Below, one piece after another: positions 32,870-42,334 of a DNA stretch of 64,000 bases. Within the stretch, counting starts at the first letter, position 1. Each line of letters opens with the position of its first letter. The notes beneath the pieces are model-generated. The model was not told the origin of the DNA. It saw only the letters and a program-made list of their open reading frames with translations, and searched no databases. Source of the stretch: Bacillus sp. RAR_GA_16. GTDB taxonomy: Bacteria; Bacillota; Bacilli; Bacillales; Guptibacillaceae. The DNA is taken from the NCBI RefSeq assembly GCF_020165985.1, contig NZ_JAIUKZ010000011.1:62001-126000 (forward strand), given 5' to 3'. A program made the translations under genes and the position numbers.

Positions 32870-34140
32870 TTTAAATCCTCCAATCGAAGTTCAACAGCTT
32901 TTGCATGAGCATCAAGTCCTTCTAGCTTAGCGAGCGCTACAATGCTGTTACCGTTCTGTCTTAATGCTTCTTTACTATAAGAAATAACGCTAGATTTTTT
33001 AATAAAATCGTCTACTGATAATGGACTTGAAAAGCGTGCCGTTCCATTCGTTGGGAGCACGTGGTTAGGTCCAGCAAAATAATCCCCAACAGGTTCAGAG
33101 CTATAAGGTCCAAGGAAAATCGCTCCCGCGTGACGAATTTTTCCGAGTAGCGTCATCGGTTCTTCAACCATAATTTCAAGGTGCTCAGGCGCAAGTTCAT
33201 TTACAGCCTCAACTGCTTCCGCAAGGTGATTCACGACATAAATCATGCCATAATCCTCAATAGACGTTGCAGCAATTTCAGCACGCGGAAGTTCTACGAG
33301 CTGCTGCTTCACTTCTTCTTGAACGCGCTCAGCAAGAGTCGCTGATGTTGTGACAAGAACGGCACTAGCACGCTCATCGTGTTCTGCTTGTGATAAAAGA
33401 TCTGCCGCTACATATGCTGGATTCGCATGTTCATCGGCTAGCACAACAATTTCACTTGGACCAGCGATCATATCGATGTCGACGATGCCAAACACTTCTC
33501 GTTTTGCAAGCGCAACGAAAATATTACCCGGCCCGACAATTTTATCAACCGGAGCAATTGTTTCGGTCCCGTATGCAAGAGCGGCCACTGCCTGCGCGCC
33601 GCCTACTTTAAAGATTTCCGTGACGCCTACTTCATTTGCTGCAACAAGAACACCAGAAGGGACATTTCCCTCTGCATCAGGCGGTGTAACCATCGCAATT
33701 CGCTTTACACCTGCTGCGATCGCAGGGATGACGTTCATGAGCACGGAAGAAGGATAGGCAGCTTTTCCACCCGGAACATAGACGCCAACAGAATCAAGGG
33801 GCGTCACTTTCTGTCCTAGCATTGTGCCGTCTTCAGCAGTCGTAAACCATGACTGGCGGCGCTGACGCTCGTGAAACGTCTGAATGTTCATTGCGGCCTG
33901 TCTAATCGTCGTGATGAGTTCATCAGATAAATCGCGATAGGCTTTTTCGATTTCTTCAGCTGAAACGCGAAGTTCTTCTAAATTCGCTCCATCAAATTTC
34001 TTTGTGTTTTCCTTAACCGCTTGATCACCAGTTTCTTTCACTTGTGAAAGAATCGAAAGAACAGCCTGACGCTGCTCTTCTGTTCCCTGCTCAATCGATC
34101 GCTTAATTGAAATGCCTTCCGTCCGGTTAACGATTTTCAT
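32866..34140 (-). CDS. hisD: Histidinol dehydrogenase
   Basis: 424 residues; oxidises histidinol to histidine using NAD in the last two steps. Motifs: [76 protein letters not shown] and [12 protein letters not shown]. The ATG at 34140 follows AGGAG at 9 nt and lies inside the hisG 3' end (14-nt overlap). Confidence 0.97.
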   Translation of the reverse strand: MKIVNRTEGISIKRSIEQGTEEQRQAVLSILSQVKETGDQAVKENTKKFDGANLEELRVSAEEIEKAYRDLSDELITTIRQAAMNIQTFHERQRRQSWFTTAEDGTMLGQKVTPLDSVGVYVPGGKAAYPSSVLMNVIPAIAAGVKRIAMVTPPDAEGNVPSGVLVAANEVGVTEIFKVGGAQAVAALAYGTETIAPVDKIVGPGNIFVALAKREVFGIVDIDMIAGPSEIVVLADEHANPAYVAADLLSQAEHDERASAVLVTTSATLAERVQEEVKQQLVELPRAEIAATSIEDYGMIYVVNHLAEAVEAVNELAPEHLEIMVEEPMTLLGKIRHAGAIFLGPYSSEPVGDYFAGPNHVLPTNGTARFSSPLSVDDFIKKSSVISYSKEALRQNGNSIVALAKLEGLDAHAKAVELRLEDLK

Positions 34141-34768
34141 CTGAACTTTCTCCTTCCACAACAGCTGAAAGACGTTCGACCATATCGTCGATAATCGCGT
34201 CTTTCGTTCGATAACTTACTGGGTTCACAATAAAGCGAGAGGTAATCGGCTCAATAAATGCTGTTTCCATTAAGCCGTTTTCTGTTAATGTTCGACCTGT
34301 TGAAACAATATCAACGATGCGATCTGCAAGACCAATCAGTGGTGCAAGTTCAATCGAACCGTTTAGCTTAATGATTTCAACTTGCTCTCCCTGCTGCCGG
34401 AAGTAATTTGACGCAACGTTCGGATATTTTGTTGCGATTTTCGGTGCCACCCCTTTAATAGGACCATCGGAGAGCCCTGCAACCGCGAGATAACAACCGC
34501 TAATTTTCAGATCAAGCACTTCATACACATTCCGTTCTTCTTCAAGCATCACATCTTTCCCAGCGATCCCGACGTCAGCGACGCCGTGTTCCACATAAGT
34601 TGGAACATCCATTGGTTTCGCTAAGATAAAACGAAGATTTTCTTCTTCTATATCGATAATTAACTTCCGTGAATCATCAAACTCAGGGGGAAGTTGATAA
34701 CCTGCATTTCGAAGCAATTCAACCGCTTCTTCAAAAATACGCCCTTTCGGCATGGCCATCGTTAGCAT
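34127..34768 (-). CDS. hisG: ATP phosphoribosyltransferase, short form
   Basis: 213 residues; first committed step of histidine synthesis. This short HisG lacks the regulatory C-terminal domain and depends on HisZ, encoded next to it. Motifs [24 protein letters not shown] and the PRPP loop [14 protein letters not shown]. Start taken as ATG at 34768 (AAAGGGG at 8 nt); a GTG at 34771 overlapping the hisZ stop is possible. Confidence 0.96.
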   Translation of the reverse strand: MLTMAMPKGRIFEEAVELLRNAGYQLPPEFDDSRKLIIDIEEENLRFILAKPMDVPTYVEHGVADVGIAGKDVMLEEERNVYEVLDLKISGCYLAVAGLSDGPIKGVAPKIATKYPNVASNYFRQQGEQVEIIKLNGSIELAPLIGLADRIVDIVSTGRTLTENGLMETAFIEPITSRFIVNPVSYRTKDAIIDDMVERLSAVVEGESSDENR

Positions 34769-34770
34769 CA

Positions 34771-35949
34771 CTACATCCCCTTTCCGTTTTTACCGATTAA
34801 ATAGGTTACGTCCTCAAAACGCTCAGAGTAAGCATCAAGATTCGTTACACCGCTTAACTCCTGCACAACCACTTTCTCACCATTCGCTCGGCGTTCGGAC
34901 GCCTGTTGAATGGCTTCTTCCCTTCGTTCAGGACTGAAGATAATGGCATTTGGCAAGCGCTCATGATCCGTTACGCCAAGCGCTTCTGCAAGGTGATCAA
35001 GGCGAATACCAAAACCTGTTGCCTGCGCAGGACGATCAAAGCGCTCGAGCAACTCATCATAACGTCCTCCATTACTTAGAGGAACACCAAGGTTGTTCGC
35101 ATAACCTTCGAATACAACGCCTGTGTAGTAACTCATATGACTCACAAGTGTAAAATCGAATTTCACTTGATCTGCTACGCCATAAGCCTTGAGCGTATGT
35201 AATAATGTGCGAAGTTCATTTAGAACTCGTTCACCAGCTTCATTTGGGAGAAGTTCAATCGCTTCTTCTAATTTTGATCCATCACCGCGAAGCGTTAGTA
35301 ATTGCATTAATCTTTTTTGATCAATTGTCGATAGCGGCATTTCCCGAACATGTTGACGGTAGCCGACGTAATTTTTCTCATATAAATAACGGCGAAGGAC
35401 AGCCGCGCGTTCTTCATTTCCAACGATTGATAGAAACAGTTCTTGAATAAAACCAACGTGCCCAATAGCGATCTGAAAATCTTCAAGTCCTGCTTCTTCT
35501 AAAACAGCAGCCATTAATGCGATCACTTCCGCATCAGCACTTGTTGTCCGATCTCCAATTAACTCGACACCAATTTGTTCAAATTCAGCTGGCTTTCCAC
35601 CTTCGTCTTCTTGTGCCCGAAACACATTGGAATCATAGGCAAGACGGAGTGGAAATGGCTCATTTTTAAGACTTGATGCTGCGACACGAGCAATTGGTGC
35701 GGTCATGTCAGGCCTTAACACGAGCGTATTGCCGCGCTGGTCAAGCAGTTTAAAAAGCTGTTGATCAAGAATGGCAGAAGCTTCGCCAACCGTTTCATAG
35801 TATTCTAGCGTAGGGGTGTTCATAAAACGATAGCCCCATCCCTCTGTTACACGCTGAATCTTTTCACGAATGCTTGTTTTCAAATCATATAGGATCGGTA
35901 GCGTATCACGCATACCGAGCGGTTTTTCAAATACGAATGGTCTTGTCAT
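34771..35949 (-). CDS. hisZ: ATP phosphoribosyltransferase regulatory subunit HisZ
   Basis: A 392-residue class II aaRS-like paralogue of HisRS that activates short HisG and confers histidine feedback. Motif 2-like [18 protein letters not shown] and [23 protein letters not shown], plus [15 protein letters not shown], as in HisZ. The ATG at 35949 follows GAGGTG at 6 nt; the upstream GTG lies in that site. First gene of the his operon. Confidence 0.96.
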   Translation of the reverse strand: MTRPFVFEKPLGMRDTLPILYDLKTSIREKIQRVTEGWGYRFMNTPTLEYYETVGEASAILDQQLFKLLDQRGNTLVLRPDMTAPIARVAASSLKNEPFPLRLAYDSNVFRAQEDEGGKPAEFEQIGVELIGDRTTSADAEVIALMAAVLEEAGLEDFQIAIGHVGFIQELFLSIVGNEERAAVLRRYLYEKNYVGYRQHVREMPLSTIDQKRLMQLLTLRGDGSKLEEAIELLPNEAGERVLNELRTLLHTLKAYGVADQVKFDFTLVSHMSYYTGVVFEGYANNLGVPLSNGGRYDELLERFDRPAQATGFGIRLDHLAEALGVTDHERLPNAIIFSPERREEAIQQASERRANGEKVVVQELSGVTNLDAYSERFEDVTYLIGKNGKGM

Positions 35950-36263
35950 TTTGTGCACCTCACATTTCCTTTAGTTCGCTAACATACTAACAAGATGAAG
36001 TTATTTGTAGTTTACACGGCTTTATTTTTTTCGTCAACCAATAAGGGGCATTATTCCCTTTACTCCTTTTCTGTACTCCATGGTGAATTACCTTTATTTT
36101 TTAGGTCATCTTAAGGAATGATGTCGATTTTTGGGGTTTTTCCTCCAATTCGTGATCACTTATCTTTAAATTGGGGTAATAGCTAGGAAAGTAACTTTCT
36201 TTTCCAAATAATGAAATCTATAATGAGGAAAAGACTAAATGATGAAAAGAGAGGATGTGCCAC
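35950..36263. other. Divergent intergenic region hisZ / Ca2+-H+ antiporter
   Basis: About 314 bp. The left part holds the hisZ promoter. At 36219-36224 a TATAAT on the + strand is a likely -10 for the antiporter, with no good -35. I looked for a T-box (AGGGTGG-ACCGCG type) upstream of hisZ and saw none. Confidence 0.5.
36009..36037 (-). promoter_or_regulatory. Promoter of the his operon
   Basis: On the minus strand, TTGACG (36032-36037), 17 nt, TAAACT (36009-36014), 60 nt upstream of the hisZ start. Confidence 0.65.
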
Positions 36264-37325
36264 GTGGTTAATAAAATTTTCTTTTTCCTCGTGATCATCG
36301 GAGTCCCATTATCCGTTGCAGGAAGCCTTCTTCACTGGTCTCAAACGCTCATGTTTATTGTCTATTGCCTAACCATTATTTCTCTTGCGGCTTATATGGG
36401 GAGAGCGACTGAAAGTCTTGCGGTGATTTCAGGACCCAGGATCGGTGGTTTGCTTAACGCTACTTTCGGAAATGCCGTAGAACTTATCATTTCAATCTTC
36501 GCATTAAAAGAAGGATTAATTGAAATTGTGCTTGCTTCACTCACCGGATCGGTTCTTGGAAACTTGCTCCTTGTTGCTGGACTATCCTTTTTTGTTGGGG
36601 GATTGAAGTTTAAAAGACAAAAATTCAACGTTTATGATGCCAGACACAACTCAGGACTTCTGATGTTTGGAGTAATCGTGGCATTTGTCATTCCTGAAGT
36701 ATTCTCAATGAACATGAGTGATGCAGAAGCGATTTCATTAAGTACCGGCATCTCCATCATCCTAATCGTTCTTTACCTTGCTGCCCTCTTCTTTAAGCTT
36801 GTCACGCATCGCGGCGTCTATCAGCACGTCTCTGATAAAGAAAGCGGCCACGCTCACGAAGAACCTGAATGGACGAGCAAAAAAGCAATCCTTGTGTTAG
36901 CTCTTTCAACTGCGGCAGTAGCGTATGTTTCCGAAAGTCTCGTGCATACGTTTGAAACGGTTGGCGACACATTTGGATGGAGCGAATTATTTATTGGTGT
37001 CATCATCGTCGCCATTGTCGGAAATGCGGCTGAGCATGCTTCTGCGATCATCATGGCCTACAAAAACAAAATGGATGTAGCTGTTGAAATCGCAGTCGGA
37101 TCAACGCTTCAAGTGGCCATGTTTGTTGCACCTATACTCGTCCTCATCTCTCTTTTCTTCCCAGTGCAAATGTCACTCGTCTTTACATTGCCGGAGCTCG
37201 TGACAATGGTAACAGCCGTATTACTCACGATTGTGATTAGTAATGATGGAGAAACGAACTGGTTTGAAGGAGCGACGTTACTCGCTGCTTACTTAATAAT
37301 GGGGATCGGTTTTTACTTACTTTAA
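36264..37325 (+). CDS. Ca2+/H+ antiporter (CaCA family, YfkE/CaxA-like)
   Basis: A 353-residue membrane antiporter of about 11 helices. The two inverted repeats carry the CAX signatures GGLLNATFGNAVELIISIFAL (about residues 55-75) and GNAAEHASAI (about 255-265) followed by GSTLQVAMFVAP, with the transport glutamates in NAVE and NAAE. An acidic/His loop (about 190-210) joins the halves. The start is chosen as GTG at 36264 because GAGAGG lies 9 nt upstream; the ATG at 36255 abuts that site. Probably exports Ca2+ or other cations. Monocistronic. Confidence 0.92.
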   Translation: MVNKIFFFLVIIGVPLSVAGSLLHWSQTLMFIVYCLTIISLAAYMGRATESLAVISGPRIGGLLNATFGNAVELIISIFALKEGLIEIVLASLTGSVLGNLLLVAGLSFFVGGLKFKRQKFNVYDARHNSGLLMFGVIVAFVIPEVFSMNMSDAEAISLSTGISIILIVLYLAALFFKLVTHRGVYQHVSDKESGHAHEEPEWTSKKAILVLALSTAAVAYVSESLVHTFETVGDTFGWSELFIGVIIVAIVGNAAEHASAIIMAYKNKMDVAVEIAVGSTLQVAMFVAPILVLISLFFPVQMSLVFTLPELVTMVTAVLLTIVISNDGETNWFEGATLLAAYLIMGIGFYLL

Positions 37326-37330
37326 TCAGG

Positions 37331-37356
37331 AAGCCTGCAATTTGTGGGCTTTTTTG
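37331..37356 (+). terminator. Terminator of the antiporter gene
   Basis: AAGCC / GGGCTTTTTT short stem with a 10-nt loop. Confidence 0.65.
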
Positions 37357-37476
37357 TTACAGTAACTGAGGGAAGATCTTCCGCATAACGTGTTAGAAAT
37401 TGGACTTCAATTTCTCCTAGTTGAGAAACACGTCCTCCTAACGGATTGAACGATAACGCAGAAAGTAGGCGAAAAC

Positions 37477-38232
37477 ATGATTCACCGTAAAACAAGCCGA
37501 GAAATTCAACTAATGAAACAAGCTGGTGAGGTTCTGGCTGACTGCCACAAAGAACTTCGCAGTATTATTAAGCCAGGTGTGACAACGAAACAAATCGATG
37601 ACTTCGTTGAACTCTTTTTAGAAGAGCGTGGCGCGACGCCCGAGCAAAAAGGCTATCAAGATTACCCATACGCTACATGTGCTTCCGTAAATGATGTCAT
37701 TTGTCACGGTTTCCCAGGTTCAAGAAAACTGAAAGAAGGCGACATCGTTACAATTGATATGGTTGTGAATTTAAATGGCGCACTAGCTGATTCTGCATGG
37801 ACGTATGCAGTAGGAGAAATTTCAGAGGAAAAGCAGCATTTGCTTGAAGCGACGAAAAAATCTCTCTACTTAGGTATCGAGCAAGCCGTCATTGGCAATC
37901 GTATTGGCGATATTGGGCATGCGATTCAAAAATATGCTGAGGCAGAAGGATTCGGCGTTGTTCGAGACTTTACTGGACACGGCATTGGACCGACACTTCA
38001 CGAAGAACCAATGATCCCACATTTCGGTCAACCAGGTACAGGCGCTAGATTGAAAGAAGGTATGGTTATTACGATTGAACCGATGCTCAATATCGGTAAA
38101 CCATATAGCACGATTGACGAAGATGGCTGGACAGCCCGCACAGTAGATGGCTCCACATCTGCTCAGTACGAGCACACGCTGGCTATTACAAAAGACGGCC
38201 CAGTGATTCTAACAGATCAGGGTGACGAATAA
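37477..38232 (+). CDS. Type I methionine aminopeptidase (second, YflG-like)
   Basis: A 251-residue pita-bread metallopeptidase removing N-terminal Met. Metal ligands are seen in TIDMVVNLNGALADSAWT (two Asp), GHGIG (His), TIEPM (Glu) and YEHTLAI (Glu); the substrate His is in ICHGFPGS. The housekeeping map gene normally lies in the ribosomal-protein cluster, so this isolated copy is probably the dispensable paralogue, like B. subtilis YflG. The ribosome site is weak (AGGCG). Confidence 0.92.
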   Translation: MIHRKTSREIQLMKQAGEVLADCHKELRSIIKPGVTTKQIDDFVELFLEERGATPEQKGYQDYPYATCASVNDVICHGFPGSRKLKEGDIVTIDMVVNLNGALADSAWTYAVGEISEEKQHLLEATKKSLYLGIEQAVIGNRIGDIGHAIQKYAEAEGFGVVRDFTGHGIGPTLHEEPMIPHFGQPGTGARLKEGMVITIEPMLNIGKPYSTIDEDGWTARTVDGSTSAQYEHTLAITKDGPVILTDQGDE

Positions 38233-38238
38233 ACATAA

Positions 38239-38268
38239 GAAAGCCCGCAGCAGATGCTGCGGGCTTTT
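38239..38268. terminator. Bidirectional terminator between convergent genes
   Basis: AAAGCCCGCAGCA / TGCTGCGGGCTTTT; serves the aminopeptidase on + and the hprK operon on -. Confidence 0.93.
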
Positions 38269-38773
38269 ATATATCATGCTTTGCTCGGTCTTCTTTCGTA
38301 TAAATGACCTGCATTGGATTTCCACCAACAAAAGCTCCTGCAGGCACACTTTTATGCACAAGTGTGCCTGCTGAAACAATTGCTCCATCTCCAATCGTGA
38401 TGCCAGGCAATAAAGTACTATTTGCTCCAATCATGACGCGATCGCCAATGACAACATCTCCAAGCCGGTACTCATCAATTAAGTATTCGTGAGCGAGAAT
38501 CGTCGTATTGTATCCAATAATCGAATTCTTACCGACAGAGATTTTCTCTGGAAACATAATATCCAGCATCACCATGAGAGCAAATGCCGTTTGGTCACCG
38601 ATTTTCACGCCAAGAAACGTCTTATATAACCAATTTTTCAATGGAATAAACGGCGTATAGCGAGCGAGTTGAATCACAATAAAGTTCTTAACGACCTTCC
38701 AAAACGGAACGGTTTTATAAATTTGCCAGAGAGCGTTGCTACCTGTGACGGGGTACCGCTCCGTGTTTCTCAC
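38267..38773 (-). CDS. yvoF: Hexapeptide acyltransferase (YvoF-like)
   Basis: A 168-residue left-handed beta-helix acyltransferase. Imperfect hexapeptide turns run from about 70 to 155 (ISVGKNSIIGYN, VVIGDRVMIGAN, ITIGDGAIVSAG, VPAGAFVGGNP), and HEYLIDEYRLG contains the usual catalytic His. Acyl acceptor unknown. GTG start overlapping the ppaX stop (GTGA). Last gene of the hprK-lgt-yvoD-ppaX-yvoF operon, the same order as B. subtilis. Confidence 0.9.
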   Translation of the reverse strand: MRNTERYPVTGSNALWQIYKTVPFWKVVKNFIVIQLARYTPFIPLKNWLYKTFLGVKIGDQTAFALMVMLDIMFPEKISVGKNSIIGYNTTILAHEYLIDEYRLGDVVIGDRVMIGANSTLLPGITIGDGAIVSAGTLVHKSVPAGAFVGGNPMQVIYTKEDRAKHDI

Positions 38774-39414
38774 TTGTCAGCTCCAGCAATCGAAAGAATT
38801 TCATTCATATTGTCAACGAGGTAATCCGGTTTAAATGAAGCAAGAAAGTCGCATCCCTTAATGGTCCAAGAAACACCCACTGTCTTTACACCTGCATTTT
38901 GTCCAGCTAGAATATCATATTGGCTATCCCCTATCATTAGCGTTTCTTCACGAACAGAACCGAGTTTGTTCATAGCTATTTCAAGCTGCTCCGGGTGTGG
39001 TTTAGGGTGATCGACTTCATCAACCGTAATCACCACAGGGAAAAACTGATCAAGTTTCGTTAGCTTTAACCCCATTTCCACCGTGTTTCTCATTTTCGAT
39101 GTGACAATCGCAAGCTTATACCCCTTTTCAGATAACGTCTTCACCGTTTCAAAAACGCCATCAAATTCCGTGACAAGCTCATCGTGATTTGTAATGTTAT
39201 GGTCACGATAAAAAGCGACCATTTCTTCTGCACGACTTTCATCATGCTTAGCAAATGTTAAGTAAAGAGGCTCTCCAATAAACTGTTTTAATTCTTCATC
39301 CTCGTAACGACCCGGATAAAAATGATCAAACGTATGTTTAAATGAAGCCATAATTAAATCATTTGTATTAATTAATGTTCCGTCTAAATCAAATAAAATG
39401 GTGTTAATACTCAT
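38770..39414 (-). CDS. ppaX: Pyrophosphatase PpaX
   Basis: A 214-residue HAD phosphatase. Motif I DLDGT at 9-13, motif II in IVTSKM, motif III/IV K-P-H-P and GDSQYDILAGQNAG. In B. subtilis PpaX removes the PPi made when HprK dephosphorylates P-Ser-HPr, fitting its place in the hprK operon. The ATG at 39414 follows AAAGGAA; the gene overlaps yvoD by 11 nt and yvoF by 4 nt. Confidence 0.95.
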   Translation of the reverse strand: MSINTILFDLDGTLINTNDLIMASFKHTFDHFYPGRYEDEELKQFIGEPLYLTFAKHDESRAEEMVAFYRDHNITNHDELVTEFDGVFETVKTLSEKGYKLAIVTSKMRNTVEMGLKLTKLDQFFPVVITVDEVDHPKPHPEQLEIAMNKLGSVREETLMIGDSQYDILAGQNAGVKTVGVSWTIKGCDFLASFKPDYLVDNMNEILSIAGADK

Positions 39415-40351
39415 ACGATGGTTCCTTTCTTTTTGAAGCATTTAATTCACGACGTTTCCATATGATTGAAATGATGATGGTGAGAAGAATCGCTGTGATT
39501 AGTCTGACGAGAAGCAGCCAGATGACTGGAATCCCAAGTGGAATAAAAATAAGAGTATCCTCTATGACAGCATGGCACGCTACGAGAAAAATAAACGCTA
39601 AATAAAGATCTTTTTTCTCTACGCCATCATCCTTTACAGCCTGAATCATCACACCAGCACCGTAAGCAAGTCCAAACACAAGACCAGCGGCAAGCGTTGT
39701 CGATGTATTTTCTTTCATGCCAAGGCTTCTTGTGACCGGCGCCATCCAACGCGAGAAAGTCGTAAGCCAGGACAAATCTTTCATGACCTGGATAAAAATC
39801 ATCAGCGGAATGACGATTAGTGCAAGTTGAAGAACGCCTAATGACGCTTTTTCTAATCCTTGAAGTATAATGGCTCCCCAGCCACTTACCGTCTCATTCG
39901 TTTGAGACACAAGTCCGTACGCCGCCTGCTCGCCGCCGCCTTGCCAAACAAGGTGAATCACAAAAGCAGATAGTACAGCGAGCCCAATTCTTACAGCAAG
40001 GATGACCCAGAGTTTCACACCCACTCTTGCTGCCACACCTGACTCAATCAGTAAATTATGTGAGAAGGATAGCATAACGGCCAGAATGAAAACCTCTTTA
40101 ACCGTTAAATCGAGGGTTAAAATGGCACCAATACCAGCATATAGGTTCAAGAAATTACCTAAAACTAAAGGAATCGCTGCATCGCCTGACAAACCAATCC
40201 ATTTCATGACGGGGGCAATCAGCGTGACGATCCATTCGAGGACTGGTGTATAGCGAAGTAGAGTCATCACTAAGGTAATCGGAAAAATGATTTTTCCAAG
40301 TTCCCACGTCGTCATTAGTCCAGCTTTTAAACCACGTTTCAAAATCCCCAC
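39404..40351 (-). CDS. yvoD: Membrane protein with Gate/nucleoside-recognition domains (YvoD)
   Basis: A 315-residue polytopic membrane protein with two Gate-type repeats (about 15-130 and 165-300). FPITLVMTLLRYTPVLEWI and later LIVIPLMIFIQVMKD are typical, with conserved SFSHNLLIESG and VACHAVIEDTLIF. Transport substrate unknown. Starts at GTG with GGGGG at 7 nt, 11 nt after lgt. Confidence 0.9.
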   Translation of the reverse strand: MGILKRGLKAGLMTTWELGKIIFPITLVMTLLRYTPVLEWIVTLIAPVMKWIGLSGDAAIPLVLGNFLNLYAGIGAILTLDLTVKEVFILAVMLSFSHNLLIESGVAARVGVKLWVILAVRIGLAVLSAFVIHLVWQGGGEQAAYGLVSQTNETVSGWGAIILQGLEKASLGVLQLALIVIPLMIFIQVMKDLSWLTTFSRWMAPVTRSLGMKENTSTTLAAGLVFGLAYGAGVMIQAVKDDGVEKKDLYLAFIFLVACHAVIEDTLIFIPLGIPVIWLLLVRLITAILLTIIISIIWKRRELNASKRKEPSYEY

Positions 40352-40362
40352 AACTGTGCCCC

Positions 40363-41175
40363 CTATCCTTGTTCGTTATAAGGCGTTGCTTTCATAACCT
40401 TACGACGGTAAATGATCAAGGCAATCGATACAATGATCAGTACGATCGATATAACCTGAGCAATTCTCAACGTTTCTGTCAACATGAGACTATCAGTTCG
40501 CAATCCTTCAATAAAATAACGGCCAAATGAATACCAAATGACGTAAGAGAGGAATATTTCTCCTCGCTTTAATGACGTTCGTTGGAGAATCACTAAGAGA
40601 ATAACACCGATTATATTCCAAAGTGACTCATAAAGAAATGTCGGATGATAATAAGTCCCATCAATGTACATTTGATTAATAATAAACTCTGGAAGCATCA
40701 AGTTCTCGAGAAATGCTCTGGTGACAGGTCCCCCGTGTGCTTCCTGATTCATAAAGTTTCCCCATCGGCCAATGGCTTGCCCAAGAAGAATACTAGGTGC
40801 AGCGATATCTGCAATTTTCCAGAAAGAGAGTCCGCGCTTTCTTGTGAAAATAATGGCTGTAATCACAGAACCAATTAAGGCACCGTGAATGGCTATACCA
40901 CCTTCCCAAATCGCAAAGATATCTCCTGGATTATCTTTGTAGTAGCTCCATTGGAAGGTTACATAGTAAATACGAGCTGAAATAATCGCAATCGGAACAG
41001 CCCATAAAATAAGGTCAACAAACGTTTCTTTCGGTAATCCCTGGCGTTGTGTTTCCCTGATAGCTAAAAGTAATCCAAGGTAAGCACCTAAGGCGATGAT
41101 GATGCCATACCAATAAATTGAGATCGGTCCAAGCTCTAGCGCGACGCGATCTAGAGGCTGTATTGAGGCTAACAT
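40363..41175 (-). CDS. lgt: Prolipoprotein diacylglyceryl transferase
   Basis: A 270-residue seven-helix membrane enzyme that attaches diacylglycerol to the lipobox cysteine. The Lgt signature [14 protein letters not shown] lies at about 135-150; early [15 protein letters not shown] and late [11 protein letters not shown] are conserved. AAAGGAGAG precedes the ATG. Substrates in this window include CccB, which has a lipobox. Confidence 0.97.
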   Translation of the reverse strand: MLASIQPLDRVALELGPISIYWYGIIIALGAYLGLLLAIRETQRQGLPKETFVDLILWAVPIAIISARIYYVTFQWSYYKDNPGDIFAIWEGGIAIHGALIGSVITAIIFTRKRGLSFWKIADIAAPSILLGQAIGRWGNFMNQEAHGGPVTRAFLENLMLPEFIINQMYIDGTYYHPTFLYESLWNIIGVILLVILQRTSLKRGEIFLSYVIWYSFGRYFIEGLRTDSLMLTETLRIAQVISIVLIIVSIALIIYRRKVMKATPYNEQG

Positions 41176-41211
41176 ATTGTTGTCTCTCCTTTATCCATAT
41201 CCTACATTAGA

Positions 41212-42150
41212 CTAGATGCTGTCGTGTTCATCTCCATCTTCAATTTCTCTCGTTAGTCTTTCTGAAAATTGCTTTGCTGCATTCATTCCCATATTTTTCA
41301 AACGGAAGTTCATCGCAGCCACTTCGATAATAATGGCAAGGTTTCTCCCCGGGCGAACTGGCACAACAAGACGCGGTACATTTGAATCAATAATCTGCAT
41401 ATATTCTTCTTCAAGACCGAGCCGGTCGTACACTTTTTTGGAATCCCAAAGTTCAAGATTCATAACAAGAGAAATTTTCTTGTAGTTTCGGATTGCTCCT
41501 GCACCGAATAATGTCATGACGTTAATAATGCCAAGACCACGAATCTCCAGTAGATGCTGAATGAGTTCAGGTGCACTTCCCACCAGCGTATTTTCCGCTT
41601 CTTGACGAATCTCGACTGAATCATCCGCTACAAGGCGATGACCTCGCTTTACAAGTTCAAGAGCCGTTTCACTTTTCCCTACACCACTCGATCCAGTAAT
41701 TAAAACACCAACACCGTAAATATCAACAAGGACACCGTGAATCGCTGTATTAGGCGCAAGCTGGCTTTCAAGGTAGTTTGTTAAGCGACTGCTCAAACGA
41801 GTTGTCGTCATCGTTGACCGTATGATGGGAACGTCCTTTTCTTTCGACGCCTGAATCAATTCTTCAGGAACTTCCATATCTCTCGAAAGCACAATACCTG
41901 GTGTTTCGTCTGTACAGAGCTTCTGCATTCGCTCTACCTTCTGATCTTGTGGAAGACCATGAAAAAATGACATTTCTGTTTTCCCAAGAAGCTGCAAACG
42001 TTCTGCTGGATAATACGTGAAAAAACCAGCCATCTCAAGTCCAGGACGCGAAATATCACTCGTTGTAATGGGACGATGAATTCCTTCTTCACCGCTGACA
42101 AGCTCCAGATTGAATTTTTCAATAACATCTTTCATACGAACTTTAACCAT
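41212..42150 (-). CDS. hprK: HPr kinase/phosphorylase
   Basis: A 312-residue bifunctional sensor that phosphorylates HPr and Crh on Ser46 and reverses it with phosphate. Walker A GSSGVGKS at 153-160, His of the catalytic pair in [11 protein letters not shown] (about 138), and the HprK signature [19 protein letters not shown] at about 200-220. The ATG at 42150 follows AGGAGG at 7 nt. Heads the operon with lgt, yvoD, ppaX and yvoF. Confidence 0.97.
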   Translation of the reverse strand: MVKVRMKDVIEKFNLELVSGEEGIHRPITTSDISRPGLEMAGFFTYYPAERLQLLGKTEMSFFHGLPQDQKVERMQKLCTDETPGIVLSRDMEVPEELIQASKEKDVPIIRSTMTTTRLSSRLTNYLESQLAPNTAIHGVLVDIYGVGVLITGSSGVGKSETALELVKRGHRLVADDSVEIRQEAENTLVGSAPELIQHLLEIRGLGIINVMTLFGAGAIRNYKKISLVMNLELWDSKKVYDRLGLEEEYMQIIDSNVPRLVVPVRPGRNLAIIIEVAAMNFRLKNMGMNAAKQFSERLTREIEDGDEHDSI

Positions 42151-42298
42151 TCGTAAACCTCCTATGTAAGAACCAAAGCGACGGTTCCATTTCAACTTCC
42201 CCTATTGTACCATTTCCTATTTCAAAGCACATATAGAATAAAGCCATTTTTGCGATAGGGCTGCCAGCACCTCACCCCCTATTATCTTTACTTCAAAT

Positions 42299-42329
42299 AA
42301 AAAAACCGAAGCCCGGGCTTCGGTTTTTC
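42299..42329 (-). terminator. Terminator of glpD
   Basis: AAAAACCGAAGCCC / GGGCTTCGGTTTTT, almost loopless palindrome with T-run. Confidence 0.92.
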
Positions 42330-42334
42330 AACAC

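Noticed and set aside
35950-36263. T-box or histidine leader upstream of hisZ
   Set aside because: No T-box core sequence, His-codon-rich leader peptide or terminator is visible.
37383-37476. Possible hairpin (GAAATTG/CAATTTC) upstream of the aminopeptidase
   Set aside because: Short, AT-rich and without a T-run; not distinguishable from chance.
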